64,000 nt of DNA from Atrichornis clamosus (GCA_013400975.1 WBMZ01003479.1:1-64000), one strand, 5' to 3'; counted from the first letter of the stretch, positions 1 through 15,400 are shown. Notes: generated from the sequence alone by a model not told the origin. Numbers and translations: made by a program.

Positions 1-106
1 CACGAGCTCGCCGGCCGCGCTGGGGCGGCTGCTCGGCCCCCGGCCCCGAGGGCCCGCGGTGGTGCCCGCGCTGCCGCCGCGGGGACTCTCGGCGAGGGGG
101 CCAGCG
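1..106 (+). CDS. NFXL1: NFXL1 exon 1 (3' part, start codon upstream)
   Basis: Frame 1 is open and encodes a GC-rich, Ala/Arg/Gly/Pro low-complexity stretch ending in GEGAS, as in the poorly conserved N-terminus of mammalian NFXL1. The donor is GTGAGT at 107. The last base, G106, joins AA at 1392 to make a Glu codon, which gives [11 protein letters not shown] across the junction. There is no ATG in this frame inside the window, so the start lies further left. The high GC and CpG content of 1-400 indicates the downstream side of the promoter CpG island. Confidence 0.85.
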
Positions 107-400
107 GTGAGTGTCGCGTCCTCTTCCATACCCGGGCTGCGGGGCCCCCGGGCTGGGAAGCCGGGGGTGGCCCGGAGCCCCATCAGGTGGCCAGGTCGGA
201 GCTGTCCCCGGCGTCGCTGGGAAGGGAGACTGGCGGGCCCCTGCCCCCCTCCCGCTCTTCTAGGAGGTGGCCAGCGGGTGTGGGCCATGTGCCGTGTCCT
301 GCTCGCAGGTTCCTGCCGGGGGGAGCGGTGGAGGTCTCGGGCAGTGGCGACGGGCGAGGGGCTGTGCCCTCGCCGGGGTGCACAGTCGGTGCCCTTGGAG
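1..400. promoter_or_regulatory. Downstream edge of the NFXL1 promoter CpG island
   Basis: Strongly GC- and CpG-rich sequence covers the end of exon 1 and the first 300 bases of intron 1, then falls abruptly to AT-rich DNA. The promoter itself is left of the window. Confidence 0.75.
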
Positions 401-3400
401 CAGAAGAGCAAAGTGTGAAGTAATGCATGAAACATATGTTTCTTAGCACGGTTGGAAATAGCCAGGAGAGTTAGCCAGGAGAGTTGCCCGGTAGTGACAT
501 TGTTGGGTGCGCTGGTCAGGGAAGCACATTGCTCCAGTCTGGGAAAGGTGCGCGCTTTCGGGGCAGAGGGCAGCTGTGAGTAGGAGTTCATCCTCGTAAA
601 ATACATCAGAGCTCTTTTAAATGGCAAGAGGGTTTCTTAAGCCTTAAAACAAAGCTTGACGAAACCCCGGTAAATATATTGGGTCCAGTAGTCTGATATG
701 GAAAACTAGTTATCTGCTGAAGACCTTTATATTGCCATCGTATTTTGTCTTAAAGGCACTTCGATTTATTGTGGACTCTGTTAAGTTATATAATTTTGTT
801 CTTCCATGTGAGAACCTTCCTCTATTTCACATGCAGTAACTTCAGAAAAAGCTTGTGTTAGAATACCTGTTCACTTTTAGTGCTGCCAGCTGTGAAATAG
901 CATGAACACACTATCGCAATATAGATTTGTCAAATTTGAGGGAGATAAGTGAGAGTCATAACCTAAGAAATACCAAATGCTGGGAGAATTACCTGTAAAG
1001 TATCTGCAAATTATAACTGTCAAGAATTGTATGGTTTGTTTTTTCTTCCTCATGCTATGACAGTTGTGTTTGTGTGGAATGTGTGGGATTTTTTTAAGGT
1101 ATCCTTTTCATAAAGCAGCATTATTATATTCTGGTATGTTTGGTTGGATTTGTCAGCAGTAATTGACAGATAACAATTCCTGCTGTGAATTTTATGATAA
1201 TGCACAGTAAAGAAGTAAATACAATTTATGTCTCTTCTTGTATGGTATTGAAAATGTAGTGATATGCTCTTAAAAAAAATAAAATCAGCAAACTCTTTAA
1301 AGAAAAGGACAGTTGAATGTATGTAGAACTGAGAGTGGTGTTGCAATTAACTATCATGATATTAATCATTATTAATATTTTCTCTTAATAGAATTATCTT
1401 CACTGAAGAAATTTGATGAAATTAAGAAGGCTAATCAGGCTGCAGCAAAAAAGCTAGTTGAAGACCAGTTAAGCTCCTCGTCTGAAGATGATGATGAAGA
1501 TGCTGAAGTAAAACAAGGAAAGATTTTGGACAAAACATTTACCATTTACACCAGTCAAACTGGTAATGTTTTTTTCATTTATTGACTTTTATTTCGGTAT
1601 GAAAGCATAACCAATGCTGTATCATTGTCTATTAGAATTTATCCATAATTGGGAGGAAAGAACTCTATCCTGATGTCTTTTACATTAAAAATATTTGTTC
1701 CCAGCAATGCATGCGGGCAATACTTCTTGTCTTCTCGTGCAGAAGCAATGGTATAAACTGTCTTAAATGTGGTTTTATAATAATATATGACTGGCCTTTA
1801 TTAAGAGAAAAAGTACTTTTGCAGCAGTCTCAACATGTACAAAATAGCAGATCAAACATTACTGATTGCTTTAAAAATCTTTATACATTAAAGATGGAGA
1901 TGCAAGTGAACTGGAACGTACAAGACAGTACATGAATGAGGCTTTTCAGTCAGGGGCTATGACATGTCTCATCTGCATTGCTTCAGTTAAAAGGAACCAA
2001 GCTGTAAGTACTTTACAGTAATCTTTTAGAATAAAACAAATATAACTGTCTGAATAACTTGAATTATATTATTGAGGTAATTCTTGTGATTGATAGCTTT
2101 AAAATGGTAGGAGTATTAAACGCATCTTTGGATTTTGAAACACTTGAAGGCATAAGTGCTTATATATGTACCTTGTAATCAGAATATGTAAATTTTTTTG
2201 ACACGTTTGTTATCATAGTGTAAAATTGCTATTTTTAAATTTTGGGTAGTAGCAGATGAAAAAAATAGGTACTTGAATGCCAGTGCTTGCAATGGTGTAT
2301 TCAATAAGCTATGGAGTAGTAAATCAAAGCATGAAATACTAGGAAGTTAAGAGATAGTATTGTTAGATTTAAAGCAGGGAAGCTAAGATAAACTTTGCTG
2401 CCCCAAATGCTGACCAAGTAAAAGAAAAATGTGTGTGTCAGAGATGTTTGTCCTATTTCATATAGGTGCATTTTATAGAGGAGAGATTTCCAAACAAGTA
2501 TATTTTCCTATTTCTGTTATAGTTACTTGAATCAAAAACATGTTTGCAACTGTATGTTTAACAGCAAAAAGTGCAGAAAATATTTTAATTTGTTATGGTA
2601 GATATACACAGACTACAAGTACCTGATGAAACCGTAGTCAGTAACTTCTTTCTAAAAAGAAAAGCAATATGTTTTGTATGAACTTTTCACATATTTAATC
2701 CATATTTTTTCAGACCTTAATGAATACGTTCAGCTTGATTTTAGAAGTTCTGTGGCTCTTGATAGAGTTAATCTTAGCAGAAGCGAGGTGATTTGGTAAC
2801 TTGGAAGTTTCCTTTTATAACTCAGTGGTTTGCTAGTTATCTTGAATCTGTAACATTTCAGCCAAGTCTGTTCATATACTGTGTCCTGCTTAGCTTTATT
2901 TTTGGGAAGTTAGTTACTGTAGTTCTAGAAACTTACGTCATTTACTTTCTCCTCTATAACTTAATGGGGAAAGTCTCTGTGTTTTCACCGTATAATTTCA
3001 TAACACCGTCCTAAGTTATTAAAAAAAAGTTTACAATTTTCTGCTGCACTTTTCGTATCAAATTGTTATGGTTTGGGTAAAGCCAAAGTCATGTTTATTG
3101 TGCCAGGTGATGTAATAAGGGACCGTGGCACAAACTGGGGGTTGGGAGGTGCAGACTGGGTACTACGAAGGCAGTGTAACACTCGGAGTAGCTTGCCTAG
3201 GGTGATTGTGGAGTCCCCATCCCTCAGGACCTTCCAACTTTGCGGGCAAAGCTGTGATTGAACAGAGCTAAGTTGGCAGTAGTCCTTCGGGCATGAGTTT
3301 GTGCCATGTGACCTCCAACAGTGTGTTTAAATCTATATTTTTCTGATTATCTGAGTATGTTGGACTCCATAAGCCATGGCAAAAACTTCCCACAGGAGTT

Positions 3401-6400
3401 GGAAAAAAGGTTATAGGTGTGATTCTGTAACAATAAAACTGCCTGTATTGATCTAACAATAGGTATAATCTGTCTTTGCAAAAACATTTTTTAAAGAGAA
3501 AAAGAACAAGCTTGTATTTCTTTAGATATTACGGATGTTCATCAGTGGAAACAGAAAGAACCTAATTTAAAGTAATTGACACTTAATATCTTTAGGTCTG
3601 GAGCTGTTGTGGATGCTTTTGTATATTTCATCTGGTGTGCATCCAGAAGTGGGCCAAGGACAGCCTTTTCCTTGTATCTTCTCCTTTGACAGATGATGAT
3701 TTTGGGAAGAAAGATTACCCCTGGCCATGGTGAGCTCCTCATGGTACATTTACAAAATTATTTCTATTGTGAAAACTATGTCAACTGACATTACTTTAGA
3801 AAGGAATGGTACTTGTAAATGATGTGCACACCAAAAAGAAAAGATTTTAGAAGACTGACTTTTCTGTTGCGTTTTAAAATTATTTTTAAGTTTTCATTAA
3901 CATGATTCAGGAATATTTCCCAGTGATACTAAAATCTTGCTGCATCAAATTTGTTTTAACCTCTGAGAAGGTAATTTACCTATCATGTGTCTCGGCTTCT
4001 AATATTTATTTCTGAATCGCTTTACGTATTTTTCACTTTTAAAGTTGGCATCATGAAATAAGTGTAAAAAAATAGTAAAATAACAAGATTAGGCATTTAT
4101 TATTTATTTTTTTAGTCTCTCTATAATTCAAGCATTAAGTGAGGTCTTGCAGTTTTACTGGAGATTGTGTAAAGAAGAGGGTAATAATGTCACTGCATGA
4201 ATAAATTTCCTAAGCAGGTTTGCTTAGGAAATAAGATACCAGTTGATGCCTGGCAGCATCTCAATAATGATGTTGATAATGCCTATTCTACTATAAACTA
4301 GTTTTGTGTTTAAATATAATGTTTATAATGAAGACATTCAAGACAAATGGTATTTTATTTTACTTCTAATCACATGCAGTCACTGTTGAGAAAAGGTTTG
4401 TGGTCTGTAATGTATTATATTGGGGAAAATTGATGTTTTATGTGATAAAAAATGGGTGCATACATCTTTCAAAGTCCTTATTCTTCTCTGAGGGGGAGCT
4501 CCTTGTCTGTTGTCTTTCCCCTGTGTAGCCAGAAATGTGAACAGCTTTGTTTCTCCTTCCGTGTGTTGTCTTCCTTGTCCATGGCTTGTGTGTGGAAGTG
4601 TGTAGGGCCTGTGGCACTTAAAAGTTCCAGACCTCTAGTGTCTCTCTACCTTTAGCAATAATGTATTTTTTAATTTCTGCAAACATCAAGGGTAACAAAG
4701 GTGTGCATCTTGAATCTGAAATTTTTCAGATATAATTCTAATTATTGTGCAGTACTAATAGCATTGCTAAACTTTGTTTCACATGTCTAATAGACTGCTA
4801 TTAGTAAAGTCCTGGGTTTTAATCCGTTTTTTTTAATTGATTCTGTTTAAGTAGGTTAACTCTTTGTTGCATACATGCTTTTGATATTGATTGACATAGA
4901 AATTGTTGTGTTTTTTACTGTGCTGAATTTTTGTCTACATATATTCTTAGAGAGAAGAAATTTCATTGACAGGACAATTCCTTAGACATTTTCATGAATG
5001 TATTGTAAAATCTGATGTACAGAAAGATCTTATATATTATTGTATGTTGTTGTTATTCGTTACAGTAGTGGTAAAAATGTTAATTGGTAGCATGGAAACA
5101 ATCTTGGAAAGCCAAAATGATAAAACCTGCTTTTTCTTTTTAAAAAATTCTTTTAAAAATCTGCTTTTCTTTTTGCTCCTCTTTGCCTTGTTGTAGTCCA
5201 AAATGTAGGTTTGAATACAAACGCTCTGAAACTCCCAGTAGGTATTACTGTTACTGTGGGAAAGTGGAGAATCCAACAGTGGACCCATGGCTGGTACCTC
5301 ATTCCTGTGGTCAGATATGTGAGAGGGAATTCAAACCTTCCTGTGGTCATAAATGTTTGCTGCTTTGTCATCCAGGTAAATCCTTTGTGTTTCTTGGTTG
5401 TGTGACCTGTATTTAGGTACCTGTTACACAGTTTAACTTAAAATCTGTTAAGTATATTTAAAATTCTCGGAGTAAAAGAAATGTAGTCAAGGCTGCATTT
5501 GCTGAGTGACCATTAGAAAGATATTCTTTTCCCTGTAATTAGGACCCTGTCCACCATGCCCCAAGATGGTCACAACAACCTGTCACTGTAAGAAAGCCAA
5601 GCCAGTGCCCCGAAGGTGCAGTGCCAAGGCGTGGTCTTGTCGCCTGCCGTGTGGACGAACACTGCTGTGTGGACAACATGCTTGTGAGAATTCCTGTCAT
5701 GCAGGTAGGCCTGCCCTTTTAAACTTCAGAGCAGTAGTTATTTCAGTTGTTAAGATGCGTCATCCTTTTGCAATTCGTACTCTCAATGTCACTTTGTAAT
5801 TCCGTACAGGAGATTGTCAGCCTTGTCCACGTGTCAGTAAACAACGATGTATCTGTGGAAGACAGACAGCAGAGAGACTTTGTGCAAGTCCTCAGTGGCA
5901 GTGTGATCAGGTATGTTGAAGCTATCCCTTTTAACTAATTTCTCATCTTTATAAAATTTGATTACTTGGTGTATTAAAGATTGCAAAAATATATTCAGTA
6001 ACAAAATTTTTTTTAACTTTTGAAAGTGCAATCAAAAACATACACAGCAGTGTTCAAGAGCAGACGTAACTGGTGGCCAAGTTAATTTCTCATTGTAGTT
6101 AAAATGTTACTGTTCTGGAATTTTTCTAGGGTTAAACTAGCTGTGAATTTAACTTCGTAGATTCTTTTTCTTATACTTGAGATTGAAATTTCAGCTGTTG
6201 CCTTCAAAAATAAAAATGAAACCACAGCTTAGTAGACATGAGTTTCATGCTTATTTATTCTTAGGACTGTAACAGAATGAAACCTTTGTGATTCATTTTT
6301 TGAAGTATATTTACAGCTTGTGCTTAAGACCAAGGCTATGGATTTACAGACTGTTAAAAATAAAAGTAATTTAAAAATTTAAGTGATGGTAGGGAGGCTG

Positions 6401-9400
6401 CACCAAGAGGTGCTTGGTCATTCTGATCCCAGTAAGGAAGGCACTTGGCCTCTGTGAAGTATCAATTAAAATGCATTTTATTTCAGCTAACACTATAGAG
6501 AAAAGGAGTATAATACAAAAACTAATATGTCTCTTTAGATATTTGGAACCCCAAGCTGTGCAGGGTTGAATGGGCCTCTGATACATGTGCAGCATGCAGT
6601 GCAGACCCCTTTTTGGTCGTTGAAGCTATTGTAGGATCTTCTTACAAGAAAGCATTTTGATCTTAATTTCTACAGTCAAACAGAAAGGATATTCAGATGA
6701 GAACTCTTCGCTGCACTTTTAAATAAAGGCAAGGACATGCAGGCAGGCTAATCACTGGTACCAAGTGGGAGCTGCCTTCAATCTCCTCTGCCACGATAAG
6801 TTTATCCCGTTCCCAAGGTGTACGTGCAGCACAGCACAGACCTGGGACTACTCAGGTTCTCTGAACCACTCGCTCTTCAGTAAACACATCACTGCAGGGA
6901 TTATCAGTTTTATTTGGTGAACTCAACAAATATAAGATTTGTTAACAAAATTCAGAAAAAGTTAAATTCGATTCAGAAGTGTCTCACTGCTGCTTTTTCC
7001 CCCGGAGTTGCTTTGTCCTGGTATGTAGTTCCATTACACTGCATTCACTTGGTTTCTCTGAGTTCCCAGGTGTGTGGAAGATGTTTGCCATGTGGTAATC
7101 ACACATGCGAACAAGTTTGTCATGCTGGTCCCTGTGGAGACTGTCCTCGTTCTGGGAAAAGGTCCTGCCCATGTGGAAAAACAAGTAAGCTGCACTTTTT
7201 TTTTTTAATGACAAAAGGAATAAAAAGTCATCCAGTCTTTCACAGTCAATAGTTTAGGTTAGTTCTGCAGGGCAGGGTCCATAAAAAGCTCTTACAGTCA
7301 ACTGTGACAGTATATTAACTTTTTATATTTAACTTTCTCAGCTTTTATTTAGGACCAGGGGTTTAATTTGTGATGTGAATAATTGAGTAATTCTAAAAAA
7401 GATTTTTAAAAAATGTGAGAGAGTTGGCATTTGAATGTATTTTTGCTTTTTTTTTCCTAAATGTTTTCTTGTACTTTTATCTCTTCATCTAGAGTTTACA
7501 TTGCCTTGTACAGAAGATGTGCCCACCTGTGGTGATAGTTGTGACAAAGTTCTGGAATGTGGCATCCATAAATGTTCACAACGTTGTCATCGGGGTCCCT
7601 GTGAAATATGCAGACAGGTTAGTCTTACTGTAACAGGTTCACATTTTGTTAGGGTTTTTGAACTACATGCCTGGAACAGTGCAGGTCTCCTAAGGAAAAT
7701 GAAATAATACCTATCACAAAATCTAAGACTTTGTGTTTATTAAAAGCAACACATTGTTTTGTTATTCCCCTCCCACCCCAACACACTTCTGAATAAGTAG
7801 TTGAGTATAATGTATCTGAGTTGAGGCATGGATGAGTATTTTATTGCTTTGGCTTGTTTTTGTTTTGTTTTGTTTTTTAAAACTAATTATGCCCTAAAAG
7901 ACACTTAATTTTTTCTCCATCTTTTCTAGCTTTGTTTGTATTATGATATTCTTTCATTAGTGAAATGGAAAGTGCTGTAACATAAAATTATTTTCTTCTT
8001 TGTAAGAAGATAAAGTTTTGCTCTACTTTAAACATCTCTGGAGCTTCTGTGGTCTGGCCTATAAAGCCATGCTCTCTCTGTTCTTAGGTGTCTCTTCCTG
8101 AACCAGCTTTGGCTACAAAGTCTAGAAAGTAGTTAAGGCATGATAGCCATGATGAAGCTTAGATAAACCTGCTTACCTAGTTCTTATATTATCTGTATAC
8201 ACGATGGATGAATCTAGTGTAATGTGCAGGAGAGGTACTCTCTGGTTGAATTTGTTTTGCATTTACACTTGACATCTTGCAATACACATTTGTGTGGTGG
8301 TGGCAGTGTAATGTTACCTTCCCTTGAACTTTCCTTTACAGATTGTAGTAGAATGTTTTATTTTCCTTTTTTTTTCTTTCTTTCTTGTATTAAAAATACC
8401 GTGCTTGTTTTCCGTGTCTTGCTGCCCAGGAGGTTGAAAAACAGTGTCGCTGTGGAAAGCACACCAAGCGCATGCCGTGTCACAAGCCGTATCTGTGTGA
8501 AACAAAGTGTACTAAAATCCGGGATTGTCAAAAGCACCAGTGTCGGAGGAAGGTAAGTGCCCAGAGATAATCTTTCTCAAATGTTTTGTCTAGATCACTT
8601 TTTAAAAGATCTAGATAAAATCACATCAATTTGTTGCTGCACCTCATGTTATGGTATAGAAAGAGGAGTTTTCTTCCATGTCATTCAAACTAGTTTTCAG
8701 TGTACCAGAATTCTCTTAACAGGATGCTGTCAAGTAACAGGATGCTATCACTGGCCTTATAAACAGGGAAGGGATTTTGACAACTCTCCAGTTCCAGTTC
8801 CAGTAGGCAGTTTTGCTTTCAGATTCTTGAGTAGTTACTGATGCTTTATGCATTCTGCAGTAGTTAAATCCATTTATTGTGGAAAGAGATGGGAATAACT
8901 TACAACTTTGTAAGGAACATACTCTTTTATTTTTGACAGCCCAGCATTCCATCTCAACTTCTAGTATGCACGAGTGCAAGCAGCAATGGTCTGACAGTTG
9001 GGAACTGGAGTTTTATTTCGCTTCTTATTTGAAGTCAAAACTAATAATTGATACTTAGAACTATCATTTCAGTTTATTCATTCAGGAAAGCCTGAAAGTT
9101 GCCTGCTGGTTTTGAATTAATGTGTTATGAAAATTATATTACTTACTACAAATAGGCATGAAAAAATACAACTTTGTTCTTAGGTATTTTTGATCATTGT
9201 TGTTACAGTGAATTTACCTCATGTGAAAAGATGACAAAACAAGTAAATGCAATCTTGACATCTCTATGATAAAAAATACAGGTTTCTTGTTGGAAGGAGG
9301 GTGCCTTTCAAGTTAATAGAAAAGATGGTGTTCTCTCCTGACCTGGCATCCACCGATGTGATGGTTTTGTGAAATGTTCTGATTCTTTCACGTTACTAAT

Positions 9401-12400
9401 TTATATCAGAATAGAAGGTAGATAACTGGTCCTGAAGTCACCTGACCTTTACTGCAAAGGTAAAACATGTATTAAAAAATATGGTTAGCAACATTCTTGT
9501 GCTGAGGACAATATAGTGTAAAAGTGGAAGAAATTGCAGAGTAATGAGATAAAATGTTGAATATTCTAGTCTCTGAAATTAGTTTGAATTAAAATACTAC
9601 AATAATTTGAACTTCTAAGTGTTCTTATGCTTTTTGAAGTCCTCTGCCTTTTTATTGTGTTGAAATGATGCATTCAAACATGTGTTGTTATTTTACAAAT
9701 TGAAATTTTTTTTAAAACCACTTGACAGGTGGCCTTCTTTCTGGAATGAGTTTGAGGAAATTTGACTAAAGGGCACTGACTTTTTAAAAATAAGTACTGA
9801 AAAAATTAGTAGAAGAGGGAAGATGTATACCAGAAATTTCTCAGTTACCAGTTAAATAGAGTTTTTGGGTTTTTTTTAATAGTGCTGTTCTGGAAACTGT
9901 CCGCCTTGTGATCAAATCTGCGGGCGGACTCTAGGCTGCAGAAATCACAAATGTCCTTCAGGCTGCCACAGAGGTAAGAACAGGTGAAGAATCCTTGTAG
10001 TGATGGAATATTGTTTATTTTTGCCAAATTTCATGCCTACATGACTCTGTGTGGTGCTTAATAAATTCTCCCCCTTGTTGCATGTGGGCTTTTTGTGGGA
10101 GCAGTGTGTTTGAAAGTGCTGGTTAGAACTTAAGGACTTACATACTTACATAGCAACCTGAGTTTTTATCTGGTGGTTTTGCTTAATATTATTCCTCTGA
10201 AAATGCTCTTGTCTCCTTTCCAGCTGTGTAATTCAAAAGCCATGGCTAGATTTCCTTTTCCCAAATAATTCTGTTCACTGAATATGCATAACAAAATCCA
10301 AATACATACAGAAATGACTGCTGCTGATTTAGTCTGGATGGTTTTTAAAAATCCTGGAATGCAACATGTGGTACAAGTCAAAATAAAAAAAAAGTATGAT
10401 GGAATTTGAATGTATATTGGTATCCTACTGATAAAAGAAAATAAGAACTTGTTACTGACTATAAGAAGGATAAGAAAAAGGTTTGCTTCTGAATCCAGTG
10501 ACTTCAGTTAAAAAGATGCTGAAAACTGGCAAAATTACTGGGCAGATTTCTTTGACTTCTGCTTGGTAGGGGGTTAAATTGGAATGACTGAAAAATTATC
10601 TGCCTTCTCAGCAATTTTCCCCTCTGAAGCTGCTGCCCTACTGAAACAGCAGCCAAGTAACCTATATAATTTCCTTCAGTATTCTGAAGTATAAATTGCA
10701 ACAACTTAGGAAATAATTCACAACTTGTTCAGCTAGTCTTCTTTCTGAGGCAGTGACTCTTAAGAGGAGAGGACAGGTAAATGTGGTAGTTGTACCAGTT
10801 AACTTGATATTAAATCTGTCACCACAAACTAGTGGTTTGGTTTTTTTCTCTGTATACTGGGCCCCTTTTTCCCTTTCCTTTCTTCTCCATCCCCTGTACC
10901 TCTCCAAAATCTTGGAAATACATAATTTTTTGTGTACTGTCAGAAGAAAACTGTTAACATTGTTTTTCCACATTAGTTTGGCTGATAACTAAATCACAGA
11001 ATAAAATTATGATTGGAAAACTAAGGAGCTAATACTGCATTATAGCATAAACATTTTATGCTGAATGACTGTTTTTATTTGATGCCGCTTGCATTTTACA
11101 GCCTGGCTAAAAGTGACAAAGATTTCTAATAATCAACATGAAAACAATAATGCAATGTTTGTAAGAAAACAAAAGTGGTCTTTGAGAATGTAAATATGAA
11201 ATATATACACTTTGAAGAGTAATTTATCAAGAGTATAATTGTCTATTTACTAACTAAAGTTGCATATAATGAAACTAATGACTTATGATACCAGATAAAC
11301 TTACTTTGTCTTCTGTCTTCTCTGTGCATTAACAAAATACAGTCTAGTACAGTTTGTAATACCTTGATGAATGATTTAAAATATTCCTAATAAAGGCGAT
11401 TATTTTTATTTCAAAATATTTATATTCATGTATATACACCAATATTTTAATAACTATTGAAAGTTATGAATAATTATTTTGTCATTAGTATGTAATACCA
11501 GGTCAGGTTAATTTTGCAATGAGCTGCCAGATCTCAGTGATCACTGATGTTAAAGGAAATAGATGCCTTGTAGAAAATAACTTCGCAGATGGGATCCTTT
11601 AAAAGGAACCTTATCTCAGCATTATTAGAGGTTGCACTTAATAAACACTTGGTTTTTAGCAGGGGTCCCTGAACAAAAGCTAACTTAATCTATTCTGTTT
11701 GTGGTTTGGTTTTTCTGCTTATCTTTTTTTCTTAAATATTTATCATGCTTGTTGAAATTTACAGTGTGTTGCCAGGGAATAGAAGTGCTTTGCTTCCTAC
11801 TGTACATTATGACACTTGATTTGAGAACAGTGTGCTCTCCTCCTAACTTCAGGCTCTCTGAATCTCTGATCTTTGCCCTTCCATATTTTTGAGTATGTAG
11901 GCAGTTGTCTTTGTTAACAGAATATTTAAGTGAATTGTACACATGTTAGCCACTCTGGATAGAATAGCTTTAGACCTTAAGTTTATTTTTCAAAAGTAGC
12001 TGGACAGGCTTGAGAAGTGGACCCTTGGGAATCTCATGAGGTTTAACAAGGTCAAGTGCAAGGTCCTGTTTCTGGATCAGGGCAACCCTGGTATCAACAG
12101 AGGCTGGAGATGAACAGATCAAGACCAGCCTTGCTGGGAGGGACGTGCAGGTGTTGGTTTATAAGAGACTGGACATGACCCAGCCGTGTGCACTCACAGC
12201 CCAGCAAGCCAAATGTGTCTTGGGCTGCATCCAGAGCCCTGTGGCCAGCAGGGAGAGGGAGGGGATTCTGCCCCTCTGCTCTGCCCTGGTGAGACCCCAA
12301 CTGCAGTGCTGCATCCAGCTCTGGGGTCCCCAACACGGGAAGGGTCTGTTGGAGCAAATCCAGAGGAGGTCACCAAGTTGGTAAGAGGAATGGAACACCT

Positions 12401-15400
12401 CTCCTATGAGGAAAGGCTCATTGAGGGAATTGGGATTGTTAAACCTGGAGAAGACTCTGGGAGTAACCTAATTCTGGCCTTCCAGTACCTGAAAGGAGCC
12501 TACAAGAAAGATGAAGAGGGACTTTTTACAAGGGCATGTAGGTACAGGACAAGAGGGAGTGGCTTTAAATGAGAAAAGAGTACATTTAGATTAGATATTA
12601 GGAAGAAATTCTTTACAGTGAGGGTGATGAGGCACTGGAACAAGCTACCCAGAGAAATTTCGGGTGCCCCATCCCTGGCAGTGTTCAAGGCCAGGTTGGA
12701 TGGGGCTTTGGGCAACTTGCTCTAGTGGAAGGTACGCCGGCCCGTGGCAGGGGGATTGGAACTAGATGATCTCTAAGGTCCCTTCCAACCCAAACTGTTC
12801 CATGATTCTATGTGTGCTGATTATTATATCATAATTTAATTTTCTTTGCAATATAAAGACTGTAGTGCTTCCATCCTTTTCTCTTCAGCAGCCTTTTGCC
12901 ATTGAGACATCTACTTCTTGAATGCTGCTTCTCAGATCCTGCCAACAAGTCAGAATTGCGTAAAATGTTTTCTGTCAGTAACTCTTTCAGAGTATTGCCT
13001 TCTTGAAAATTTCAGCATGCAACATGTTTAGTAAGCCAATATCACACATCTAAATTTACTTTTCTTAGAAGATTCATATTCTTACTGTTAATTACTCAGT
13101 AATAAAACTTAGCAGTTGGTGCTTGATGAAAAAATGGTGTGGGAGAGCCACACCATACACCAAACATAGATCTTTTACAGATATATTTTTTAAAATACAC
13201 CAGAGTAGTAATGTGAGTAGCTTTATAGAGGTGGAGGATGTTTTAAGAAAGCATTCATTACAGATAGGCTGAACATTAGTATTGTACAAAATCTGGAAAA
13301 TTTTATTGTGCCAGTTTTTTAGTGTCAGTTATCTTTTTGAATTTAGATGAAAGATTACATGTCTTCATATATATCTAAGACTGAAATATAAATAGAAAAT
13401 ACCCGTGTTGTGTGAACCAAATGACTGGGCTTCTTTTCAAAATTTAAGAGAGGGTTATTTCTAACTTGATTGTCATATTGTTAATATGTTTATTTTTAGG
13501 TAGTTGTAATCCATGTCCAGAGACTGTTGATGTGAAATGCAATTGTGGAAAAACTGTCATTAAAGTGCCCTGTGGCAGAGAGCGTACCATCAGACCTCCC
13601 AAATGCAAGCAGCTGTGCAGGTCAGTATGGAAAGTGCATGTGTTTCATGTTCTTAAGTGGAGTTTAAAGTATCCGTAAAGAAAGTAGTAAAATATATACC
13701 TTGAAAGGCAAAAATTGTTCCTTATCTGATTACAGCTATTACTTCTCAGTCTTCTGTATCCTTGACTGTGCAGATGGAGATTAGCAATAATCCTTCCTAT
13801 CAGATACCTCTTTGACACTGAGGTTTCACGAGAAGCTTGCTGCTCCTAGGGGGAGGTTCTGTTTCACCAAGCTCTTCTAGCTCTGTAGTCCAGAGTAAAG
13901 AGTCCAAAGTCCTCTTTAAGTCATCTCTGGTACATTTTGAACTACCTCAATGAGGCAGCTTATCTAGAAAACTTTACTAGCAAAAGGAAAAAGAATATTT
14001 TGTGCTGGGGTGTAGAAGATTACTTAGTGCAGAGTAGAATTAGGATTGAATCAGCTGTTTGAATATGTAAAACCAATTTTGATTTTTAATTTTATTTAGA
14101 ACTCCTGTCTAATTTTACTGTAATGTTAACCACTGTTGAAGGTGAGAAGTAAATGAATTAAAAACCAAAAACAAACCAACAACTTGTTCATTTCAGTTCT
14201 TTATATGTTGAGCATAATTGTCCAATGACTGTAACTTCGTATTTTTTGCCGTGATATTGATTCATTTTTGGATTTTACTTCAGTCGGCCACCTACCTGTC
14301 ACCATTCTACCCAGGAGAAACACTACTGTCACTTTGGGCGGTGTCCTCCGTGTCGTCAGCCCTGCCAGAAAACGTTAACATGTGGTCATTTGTGCCCTGT
14401 TTCCTGCCATGACGAAGCACTTGTGAAGCAAACTGGCTTAGTAAGTAAAGGGTGAAAAATGGTGTATTATTTGTGTTCTGAACAATGAGAATCAGTTTGA
14501 CCTTAGTCTTACGTTTTGAGGCTTTTGGTGCTCGGAGTAAACACATAATCAAGCACAGAGGTACACATACTGCTCAGCATGGTACTGAGTGGTTCTAGCT
14601 CCTTCCTTGCAATCTAAGTAATTTCGTAATACATAATTGAATTGCTTAAAAAATTACAAGATTTTTGTTGGAGTTGTATTGCAAATGTTTAATGTCAGCT
14701 GTAAGCAATTGCTTTTAACATAAGAACAAAAAAAAAATTTTAAATCTGATATTTACAAAACCATCAAAACTTGCACAAGTTAGAAGTGAGAAAGTGTTTG
14801 GCATTTTTTAACATGACATGTGCAAGCACTGCATGATGGTAATTGAACTAGCTTACTAATTGAAATATTTTTACCTCTGTTAACTGGTTAGAATTGGTTT
14901 ACTGTTCTTTTTCGTTTGGCTTGGTGCTTAATTTTTATCAGTATATGCCACAGGCCTTCATTTTCCTATCTCTAACCAGGCTAAGGATGAAACTTATATT
15001 TTTTGTCTGTAGGGGGTGTTGAGATTTCCATTAATAAAAAGTTATTTACTAGAAAGTGAATTTGTTAAAACTGGAGACTCTTTAGATGATACATTTATTT
15101 ATGGTCAAGCAGATAGTTCCATTTGTGTTCAACTAGTGTCTTTTGCTCTCAGCATCAGTCTGCAGGGCCTTGGGAACAGCCATCTGAGCCAGCTTTCATT
15201 CAAACTGCACTACCGTGCCCTCCCTGTGAGGTTCCTATACCAGTGTAAGTATTAAAAAAGAAAACAGACTTAAAAAAAGATTTTATATGGAAAGAAATTT
15301 TTTCTGTTTATACTGTTGTAGAGATAGACATGAAAATAAACATATTTGCATTCAAAAAGGAAAAGAGCCTATGTGAACACCATTCTCATAAAACTAGAAG

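Noticed and set aside
557..572. CTCF-like GGGGCAGAGGGCAGCT near the NFXL1 CpG island
   Set aside because: The 3' half fits but the CCA start is missing and the last position is off; too weak to list.
12186..12572. 128-codon open frame in intron 11
   Set aside because: It lies within the CR1 fragment and is a by-product of that element.
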